The notes below the pieces were generated by a model. The model saw only the letters and a program-made list of their open reading frames with translations. It searched no databases and was not told the DNA's origin. The position numbers were made by a program, and so were the translations under genes. DNA of 12,924 nt from Thermoflexus sp. (GTDB lineage: Bacteria; Chloroflexota; Anaerolineae; B4-G1; DUEL01). Location of the stretch: the NCBI GenBank assembly GCA_028276215.1, contig JAPYWT010000020.1, positions 1-12,924 on the forward strand, given 5' to 3'. This document shows positions 7,545 to 12,924 of the stretch, one piece after another (the first letter of the stretch is position 1; every line of letters begins with the position of its first letter).

Positions 7545-8834
7545 ATGGTGCAACCCCTCGGGGTGCATTACTTGCTGGAATTGCGGGGGTGTAACCCCAC
7601 AGTAATTAATGACCTCCCCGAGGTCAGACGGATTCTGATAGAAGCGGCAAAACAGGCGAAAGCCACCGTCTTAGATGCTCGCTTCCACCAGTTCTCCCCT
7701 CAGGGAGTCAGCGGTGTGGTCGTTGTGGGAGAGTCCCACCTCTCCATCCACACCTGGCCCGAATACGGGTATGCCTCTGCGGACATCTACACCTGCGGCC
7801 ACACGGACCCGATGCGGGCCGCCTTCTACATCGTAGAGGCCCTGCAGGCCAAAAGCGTATACTGTATGATCATCGGCAGAGGAGAACACCCCGTTATGAG
7901 CGATGAATCGGAACCTCCGAGTCCCTTCATACCGGCCCGCTGGGGGCTTCAGCCCCCCACGGATTGGCTCTTTGTGGACTACGTCAACCCCAGCGCGGCG
8001 ACGCTGCTGCGGGTGAAGTCCGTTCTCCACTCGTCCCGTTCGGCCTACCAGCAGATAGACGTCCTGGAGACGGAGGCCTTCGGTCGCTGCCTCATCCTGG
8101 ATGGCCGCGTCCAATCGGCGGAAGCGGACGAGTTCATCTACCATGAAGCACTGGTCCATCCGGCAATGGTCACCCACCCCGACCCGCGAGATGTGCTGAT
8201 CCTCGGCGGCGGGGAGGGCGCCACCCTCCGCGAAGTCCTGCGCCACCGGACCGTGGAGCGGGCGGTGATGGTGGATATTGACCCTCAGGTGATAGAGATC
8301 AGCCGTCGCTACCTCCCGGAGTGGAGCGACGGTGCTTTTGACGACCCCCGGGCCGAAGTCCGGATAGAAGACGCGTTCCGCTACCTGCAGGAGACCGGGG
8401 ACCGATTTGATGTCATCATTTCCGACCTGACGGAACCGGAACCCGGTGTACCTTCTGAACCGTTACTCAGCCGGGAGGTGTTCCAGGCGATGCATCGGTG
8501 TCTCAAACCCGGGGGGATTCTGGTAAACCAGTCGGGGAGCACCGGTACCTTTATCAGCCTTTTTGCTCACATTTACCGGCTCATGGGCACCGTTTTTGGA
8601 CGACTGGCACCCTGCTCTATCCAGATTGCCTCGTTTGCGGAGCCCTGGGGGTTCATCGTGGCTTCGGATGTGCATGACCCGCGCGACCTGACGCCGGAGG
8701 AAGTGGAGGCCCGCCTCTCCCGGCGATGTGCGCGGGAGAAACTCCGCTACTACGACGGCTCCATCCACCGGGCTATGTTCACCCTCCCCCGGTGTTTCCG
8801 GGAGATGCTGGAACCCCACATCAGCCAGCGGTGA
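7545..8834 (+). CDS. Bifunctional AdoMet decarboxylase / aminopropyltransferase (SpeD-SpeE fusion)
   Basis: This 429-aa protein joins two successive steps of polyamine synthesis. Residues 1-115 form a class 1b AdoMet decarboxylase. Self-cleavage is expected at E63-S64 in GESHLSIHTWPE, turning Ser64 into the pyruvoyl cofactor, with H69 and C84 (YTCG) as the other catalytic residues. After a Pro-rich linker (about 116-130), residues 131-429 form an aminopropyltransferase: LDGRVQSAEADEFIYHE, the nucleotide loop GGGEGA (221-226), VDID (243-246) and the catalytic D294 in ISDLTEP. GGGEGA and SDLTEP resemble ACL5 thermospermine synthase and Thermus aminopropylagmatine synthase more than standard spermidine synthase (GGGDGG), so the amine acceptor is uncertain. 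The lytic transglycosylase gene starts 4 nt after its stop. Confidence 0.93.
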   Translation: MVQPLGVHYLLELRGCNPTVINDLPEVRRILIEAAKQAKATVLDARFHQFSPQGVSGVVVVGESHLSIHTWPEYGYASADIYTCGHTDPMRAAFYIVEALQAKSVYCMIIGRGEHPVMSDESEPPSPFIPARWGLQPPTDWLFVDYVNPSAATLLRVKSVLHSSRSAYQQIDVLETEAFGRCLILDGRVQSAEADEFIYHEALVHPAMVTHPDPRDVLILGGGEGATLREVLRHRTVERAVMVDIDPQVIEISRRYLPEWSDGAFDDPRAEVRIEDAFRYLQETGDRFDVIISDLTEPEPGVPSEPLLSREVFQAMHRCLKPGGILVNQSGSTGTFISLFAHIYRLMGTVFGRLAPCSIQIASFAEPWGFIVASDVHDPRDLTPEEVEARLSRRCAREKLRYYDGSIHRAMFTLPRCFREMLEPHISQR

Positions 8835-8838
8835 GAAG

Positions 8839-9714
8839 ATGGACATCGCTCCTGACCCAAAACATCGCCGTATCTGGGCCGGGATCGGCGCTCTGGTCTT
8901 GACCGGGCTCCTCCTTCTCCCCCGACCGGTCCTGGCCGACCCTCCGGAGCCCCCCGCGCCCGCCCAGGTGACCGCTGAGGGGGAACCGAAGCAGGCCCCT
9001 TCGGTCCTCTCTCCCTACTGGCATCCCGCCGTCGCCCGCTGGGAGCCCATCATCCTGGAGGAGGCGCAGCGGCGGGGAATAGACCCGGACTTCATCGCCG
9101 CGGTCATCTGGACCGAATCGCTGGGAAGGCCGTACCTGCACAGCCCGGCGGGGGCCGTCGGCCTGATGGGCGTGATGCCCAAAGAGGCCGGTTTCTCCTG
9201 GCGCCCCACTGCCCAGGAACTGGAGGACCCCGCCCTCAACGTCTTCTGGGGCACCCGCACTCTCTCCATCGTCATCCGCCAGGCGCGCGGAGACCTCTAC
9301 CTGGCGCTGGCGGCCTATAACGGTGGCTGGGAGCAGATTCAGTTCTCCGGACCCCGCCGCTACGCCGAAGAGACCCTTCTCCATTACGCGCGGGCCGTGG
9401 CGGTCCGGACGGGCCTTCCCGCCGAAGGCCCCTGGGTGGCGACCCTGGCGGCCGTGGACCCCCGGGCCCGCACCGGCCTGACGGTCCTGGGGCCTCAGTA
9501 CCCATTGGCCCGCTACAGTGTCCGACAGGTCGTCCTCCGCCTCCAGGACGCCGGAGCGGAGGGGCGCCCCACCACGCTGGTCTTCGCCCCCCGCAACGAC
9601 GGAGACATGGACGGCGGTGTCGGCCTCTGGCTCTGGTGGAACGGCCGGGTCATGGGCCCATCCATCTCCGCCGTTGCGTCGGCTCAGAGTGCAGTCTTAA
9701 CCTCCACACGGTGA
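8839..9714 (+). CDS. Exported lytic transglycosylase (SLT domain)
   Basis: This 291-aa protein should cut the glycan strands of peptidoglycan outside the membrane. It has a signal peptide: basic start KHRR (8-11), hydrophobic core around IWAGIGALVLTGLLLLP (12-28), and a likely cleavage after VLA (31-33). A Pro-rich linker leads to the SLT/goose-lysozyme-like domain: catalytic E93 in VIWTESLGRPY, then GAVGLMGVMP, and ALAAYNGGW. The last 90 residues, with no recognised motif, contain RNDGDMDGG and a Trp-rich strand (LWLWWNG). ATG 8839 is chosen because the signal peptide begins there; the frame stays open upstream to 8728 inside the previous gene, but that extension is Ser-rich and antisense-like in composition. 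GGTGAG (8830-8835) overlapping the previous stop can serve as ribosome-binding site. Confidence 0.88.
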   Translation: MDIAPDPKHRRIWAGIGALVLTGLLLLPRPVLADPPEPPAPAQVTAEGEPKQAPSVLSPYWHPAVARWEPIILEEAQRRGIDPDFIAAVIWTESLGRPYLHSPAGAVGLMGVMPKEAGFSWRPTAQELEDPALNVFWGTRTLSIVIRQARGDLYLALAAYNGGWEQIQFSGPRRYAEETLLHYARAVAVRTGLPAEGPWVATLAAVDPRARTGLTVLGPQYPLARYSVRQVVLRLQDAGAEGRPTTLVFAPRNDGDMDGGVGLWLWWNGRVMGPSISAVASAQSAVLTSTR

Positions 9715-9724
9715 AGGGAGTTCC

Positions 9725-11671
9725 TTGGCCGGAGAACGAGTGCTGATTGTGGACGACAGTGACGAGGTGCGGGAGATCATCGCCAGCCTCATCCTGGAGC
9801 CCGCCGGTTATCGGGTGCTGAGCGCCAGCAACGGCGCGGATGGCTTCCGGCTGTTGGTAGAGACCAGCCCGGACCTGCTGATCCTGGACGAACAGATGCC
9901 CGGGATGACCGGGATTCAGGTCCTTCGGGCCATGCGGGAGCAAAACATCCAGGTTCCGGTGATTTTCATGACCGCGTTCGGCTCCGAGGACCTGGCTGTC
10001 CAGGCCTTCCGGCTGGGCGTGCGCGATTACGTCATCAAACCCTTTGAGCCCCAGGAAATGGCCCAGGCCATAGAGCGAGCCCTGACGGAAGTCCGCCTGC
10101 GCCGGGAACGGGACCAACTGGTCGCCCAACTGGGGGAAGCAAACCGCCGACTCCAGCAGCAACTCCAGGAACTGAACACCCTCTATTCCATCGGACGCTC
10201 CGTCACATCCCGGCTGGACCTGGAAGTCGTCCTGCCTCGTGTCGTGGAAGCCGCCGTCTTCCTGACCCGGGCCGAGGAGGGACTGCTGCTCCTTTTGGAC
10301 CCGGAGACCGGCGAACTGATGTTGCGGGCGGCGAAGAATGTGGACGAGAAGCAGGCCCGCCAACTTCGGTTGAGGGTACAGGACTCTCTGGCCGGGCAGG
10401 TTTTCCGGAGCGGTGAGCCGTTGCTCATCACCGAAGGGCAGCCGAAGGTCGTCACTGGATACCTGGTCCATTCCCTGATCTACGCCCCTCTCCGGACACC
10501 GGAACGGGGCATTTTCGGCCTCCTGGGCGTCGTGAACCGGGAGAAACCCCGCTCTTTCACCCCTCATGACGTCCGTCTCCTCTGTGCCCTGGCCGACTAT
10601 GCCGCGATCGCGCTGGAGAACGCCCGTCTTTACAACGAGACGGAGACCGAACGGCGCAAACTGGAGGGCGTCCTGCAGGCCGCCGAGGAAGTGATCATCA
10701 TTCTGGACCCCGAAATGCGCGTCATCCTCTGCAATCCCGCGGCCATCGCGACCCTGCGACTGCCAGCCGAGGGCATCACCGGGCAAAAGATTCAGCAACT
10801 GGTTTCCCACAATACTTTATTGGACCTGTTCTGGAAAGCCAGTCGCGTGCAGAGGTCTTACCACGCGGAGGTCTGGATTCCGGGCGGTCGTACCTATAGC
10901 GCTCAGTTGACCCCGGTGGAGGGAGTGGGGTACGTCCTGATGATGCACGACATCACCCAGATCAAAGAACTGGACCGGGTCCGGGCAGAGTTCCTGGCCA
11001 CGGTCTCCCACGACCTGAGGAGCCCCCTGGCCACCATCCGGGGATATGTGGACCTGCTGGAAAAAGTAGGGCCGGTGACGGACCAGCAACGGGAGTTCCT
11101 GGAAAAGATTCGCCGGAGCATTGTGCATCTCACCGCGCTGGTCAGCGACCTGGTGGAACTGGGCCGGATTGAGGCCGGTGTGGAGTTGGAGATGGAGCCG
11201 TTCCATCTGGAGAGCATCATAGACGCGGTGGTGGACGGTTACCGTCAGATCGCTGCGGAGAAGGGGTTGACGCTGAAATGGGAACTCACCCCGCTTCCGC
11301 TCATCCGGGGGAATCCCCATCGGCTGCGCCGGGTGATGGAGAACCTCCTCAGCAATGCGGTGAAGTACAATCGGGAAGGGGGATGGATTGACGTCAGCGC
11401 AGAGTGCCAGGAAGGGTATATTGTCGTTCGGGTCGCAGATAGCGGAATCGGTATCCCACCCGAAGACCTCCCCCACATCTTTGATCGGTTTTACCGCGTC
11501 CAGCGCCCGGAGACCGAAGATATTGAAGGGACTGGCCTGGGGCTCTCTATCGTGAAGTCTATCGTTGAGAAACATGGTGGACGGGTCTGGGTGGAAAGCC
11601 GACCCGGCGAAGGTACCACCTTTACCCTTTTACTCCCCGCGATGGAGCAACAGGAACTCGCCTCAACTTGA
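9725..11671 (+). CDS. Hybrid sensor histidine kinase (receiver-GAF-PAS-HisKA-HATPase)
   Basis: This 648-aa kinase has no membrane segment and so is probably cytoplasmic. In order: a receiver domain (5-120; D10, D11, phospho-Asp55 in LLILDEQMPG, Lys in VIKPF), a coiled coil (about 122-155), a GAF sensor domain (about 155-305), a PAS domain (about 315-415), HisKA with phosphoacceptor H429 in VSHDLRSP, and a HATPase domain with N-box N540 (NLLSNAVKYN), G1 box DSGIGIP (572-578) and G2 box GTGLGLS (602-608). An N-terminal receiver suggests it takes phosphate from, or is tuned by, another kinase. No DNA-binding partner is adjacent. The start is TTG 9725, supported by AGGGAG (9715-9720); the next in-frame start, GTG 9740, would cut into the first receiver strand. 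It follows the lytic transglycosylase gene by 10 nt. Confidence 0.93.
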   Translation: MAGERVLIVDDSDEVREIIASLILEPAGYRVLSASNGADGFRLLVETSPDLLILDEQMPGMTGIQVLRAMREQNIQVPVIFMTAFGSEDLAVQAFRLGVRDYVIKPFEPQEMAQAIERALTEVRLRRERDQLVAQLGEANRRLQQQLQELNTLYSIGRSVTSRLDLEVVLPRVVEAAVFLTRAEEGLLLLLDPETGELMLRAAKNVDEKQARQLRLRVQDSLAGQVFRSGEPLLITEGQPKVVTGYLVHSLIYAPLRTPERGIFGLLGVVNREKPRSFTPHDVRLLCALADYAAIALENARLYNETETERRKLEGVLQAAEEVIIILDPEMRVILCNPAAIATLRLPAEGITGQKIQQLVSHNTLLDLFWKASRVQRSYHAEVWIPGGRTYSAQLTPVEGVGYVLMMHDITQIKELDRVRAEFLATVSHDLRSPLATIRGYVDLLEKVGPVTDQQREFLEKIRRSIVHLTALVSDLVELGRIEAGVELEMEPFHLESIIDAVVDGYRQIAAEKGLTLKWELTPLPLIRGNPHRLRRVMENLLSNAVKYNREGGWIDVSAECQEGYIVVRVADSGIGIPPEDLPHIFDRFYRVQRPETEDIEGTGLGLSIVKSIVEKHGGRVWVESRPGEGTTFTLLLPAMEQQELAST

Positions 11672-11695
11672 CAAACCCCATGTTCCGGCTATAAT
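11668..11695 (+). promoter_or_regulatory. Exact consensus sigma70 promoter for the pyrB-like gene
   Basis: TTGACA (11668-11673) and TATAAT (11690-11695) are both perfect consensus hexamers with 16 bp between them. The predicted start of transcription is near 11702. The TGA stop of the kinase gene (11669-11671) is inside the -35 box, so the gene is separated from the upstream cluster by its own strong promoter. Confidence 0.85.
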
Positions 11696-11701
11696 TCTTC
11701 A

Positions 11702-11897
11702 TCCCGTCTGACTCTACTTAAGGAAAAACGCAACCGTTCAGGCGGCGACGGAAATTCGCCTGTCTGAACCCGTGGCTGACATTTGGCCTCCGCTGGCCCT
11801 GTTCCTGGAACACCCAGGGCACCCGTTGGGGCTGGCGGAAACCGATGCCTGCCGGGGTTCCAGCATGACAGTCCCAATATCACACCAGGAGGTTAGA
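11702..11897 (+). other. Structured 196-nt leader of the pyrB-like gene
   Basis: The leader has several stable pairings: 11736-11741 with 11764-11769 enclosing 11744-11748 with 11756-11760; 11796-11801 with 11815-11820; and CTGGAAC (11805-11811) with GTTCCAG (11857-11863), extended by CCC/GGG. The second and third exclude each other. CCTCC (11787-11791) could cover the GGAGG of the ribosome-binding site (11888-11892). No U-tract terminator or PyrR-type binding loop was recognised, and no leader peptide with a ribosome-binding site is seen. A regulatory role is plausible but unproven. Confidence 0.4.
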
Positions 11898-12851
11898 ATG
11901 CGCAGTTTTGCCGGTCGGGACATCCTGTCCCTGAAAGACTTTGAGCGGTGCGAGTTCTTCCACGTATTTGAGGTCGCTCAGAAAATGGAGCCCATCGCCC
12001 GCTCCCGCCGCAACGTGGATATGCTGAAAGAGAAGACCCTGGTGACCGCCTTCTACCAGCCGTCCACGCGCACCCGCCTGGCGCACGAGGCCGCCATGCA
12101 CCGCCTCGGCGGGCACGTGGTGGGCTTCGCCGACGTCAAAACGACGCGCGCGGGCGACTTCTACCAGGAGTCCATCAAAGACACCGTCCGCATGCTGGAG
12201 TTCTACGGCGACGTCATCGTCATGCGCCACTACCAGCAGGGCGCACCGCACGAGGCGGCCCGGTGGGCTTCGGTCCCCGTCATCAACGCCGGCGACGGCT
12301 GGGGCGAGCACCCTACCCAGATTCTGACCGACCTCTACACCGTCCTGCGCGAGAAGGGCCGTATTGACGGCCTGAAGTGGCTGGCCGTCGGCGACATGCG
12401 CATGCGCACCATGCACTCCCTGGCCTACGCGCTGACCCAGTTTGATTGCCCCATCACCTTCGTCGCCCCGCCGGAGATGAGCCTGACCGAAGAGTTCAAG
12501 GCCGAACTCCGCCAGTACAGCCTGAACTTCCGGGAGGCGGAGCACGTGGAGCAGGCCATCGGTGACGCCGACGTGATTCTGGTGGAACCCGTCGTCCAGC
12601 CCGACTACACCAAGCCGCGCGACGAGCGCACGGGCGACGTGGGCCTCACCCCCGCCAACTACAAGATCACCCGCGAACTGCTGGAGCGCAAGGCCAAGCC
12701 GGACGCGATTCTCCTGCACTCCCTCCCGCGCATGGACGAAATTCCCACCGACGTGGACATCACCCGTTGGTCGCGCTACTGGCAGGAGGCCTTCTACGGC
12801 GTGGTCGTCCGAATGGCCCTGCTGGCGCTGGTGCTGGGCGCGATGGAATAG
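11898..12851 (+). CDS. Aspartate carbamoyltransferase-family enzyme (PyrB-like)
   Basis: This 317-aa protein has the length and fold signatures of the ATCase catalytic chain, which joins carbamoyl phosphate to aspartate in pyrimidine synthesis. Carbamoyl-phosphate residues are present: STRTR (56-60), MRH (109-111), EHPTQ (137-141). R170 in RTMHSL matches E. coli R167, which holds the substrate alpha-carboxylate. Other sites differ by eye: the KKGE loop (K84) reads FYQE (88-91), E50 is Q54, the TRVQ.ER segment (R229, R234) reads EPVVQPDY (230-237), and HPLPR is HSLPR (274-278). The substrate could therefore be other than aspartate, or this is a divergent ATCase branch. ATG 11898 follows AGGAGG (11887-11892) by 5 nt; the frame is open upstream but that part lacks homology. 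No regulatory chain gene is visible. Confidence 0.85.
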   Translation: MRSFAGRDILSLKDFERCEFFHVFEVAQKMEPIARSRRNVDMLKEKTLVTAFYQPSTRTRLAHEAAMHRLGGHVVGFADVKTTRAGDFYQESIKDTVRMLEFYGDVIVMRHYQQGAPHEAARWASVPVINAGDGWGEHPTQILTDLYTVLREKGRIDGLKWLAVGDMRMRTMHSLAYALTQFDCPITFVAPPEMSLTEEFKAELRQYSLNFREAEHVEQAIGDADVILVEPVVQPDYTKPRDERTGDVGLTPANYKITRELLERKAKPDAILLHSLPRMDEIPTDVDITRWSRYWQEAFYGVVVRMALLALVLGAME

Positions 12852-12857
12852 AGACCC

Positions 12858-12898
12858 GAACAGGTTGCGGCGGCCTGAGCCGCCGCAACCTGTTCTTC
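12858..12898 (+). terminator. Strong hairpin after the pyrB-like gene
   Basis: A perfect 17-bp inverted repeat, 12858-12874 and 12879-12895 with loop CTGA, begins 6 nt after the stop codon. It is followed by a short T-rich stretch (TTCTTCTG includes the arm end). The stem is very stable, and it probably ends transcription, though the T-tract is weak. Its core is repeated at the window end, so it may be part of a dispersed element. Confidence 0.6.
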
Positions 12899-12914
12899 TG
12901 GAAATAGGGGGATT

Positions 12915-12924
12915 TTGCGGCGGC
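12915..12924 (+). repeat. Second copy of the terminator-stem core, cut by window end
   Basis: TTGCGGCGGC at 12915-12924 is identical to 12865-12874 in the left arm of the preceding hairpin, 50 bp upstream. The rest of the copy lies outside the window. Confidence 0.4.

Noticed and set aside
8728..8838. Upstream extension of the lytic transglycosylase
   Set aside because: It overlaps the SpeD-SpeE gene, is Ser/Arg/Pro-rich, and would bury the signal peptide that begins at Met 8839.
9650..10810. A 386-codon open frame on the minus strand
   Set aside because: It is antisense to the end of the transglycosylase gene and the start of the hybrid kinase gene, with no motif.
11772..11897. N-terminal extension of the pyrB-like protein from GTG 11772 or ATG 11865
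   Set aside because: The frame is open back to 11712, but neither start has a ribosome-binding site, the extension does not resemble the family, and AGGAGG sits 5 nt before ATG 11898.

Overview
The window (about 12.9 kb, all convincing genes on the + strand, GC-rich) looks like a chromosomal segment of an uncultured, probably thermophilic, Chloroflexota-type bacterium (Anaerolineae/Thermoflexia-like). This is inference, from the high GC, a family 5 uracil-DNA glycosylase, a SpeD-SpeE fusion, a receiver-GAF-PAS-kinase hybrid and hairpin-rich intergenic repeats. I ran no database search. No tRNA, rRNA, CRISPR array, insertion sequence or prophage gene was seen.

Layout. 1-268 is non-coding and holds a large hairpin with a G-quadruplex motif, then three short perfect hairpins. 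269-1768 carries a type 5 uracil-DNA glycosylase and a WaaE-like family 2 glycosyltransferase, separated by a tandem 14-bp repeat. A good sigma70-type promoter at 1765-1792 opens a proteostasis operon: Hsp20 chaperone, Lon protease and a stand-alone receiver protein whose start overlaps the lon stop. After a short hairpin spacer, 5322-7482 carries a PHP phosphoesterase/AlbA_2 (Schlafen-type) fusion followed with no gap by a HicB-HicA toxin-antitoxin pair. hicA is near 50% GC, against 68-75% in sampled lon and PHP segments.

7545-11671 is a tight three-gene cluster: a bifunctional AdoMet decarboxylase/aminopropyltransferase for polyamine synthesis, an exported lytic transglycosylase, and a soluble hybrid histidine kinase that starts at TTG. 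At 11668-11695 an exact consensus promoter (TTGACA, 16 bp, TATAAT) precedes a structured leader of about 196 nt and a PyrB-like carbamoyltransferase, which ends at a 17-bp perfect hairpin.

How it fits together. Most of this is housekeeping and stress physiology: base-excision repair, protein quality control, polyamines, wall turnover, signalling and pyrimidine or related carbamoyl metabolism. The least ordinary parts are the PHP-AlbA_2 protein with an unassigned C-terminal domain joined to HicBA; the PyrB-like enzyme, in which several residues that bind the aspartate beta-carboxylate or close the domains in E. coli ATCase appear replaced; and the SpeD-SpeE fusion, whose synthase motifs resemble thermospermine or aminopropylagmatine synthases.
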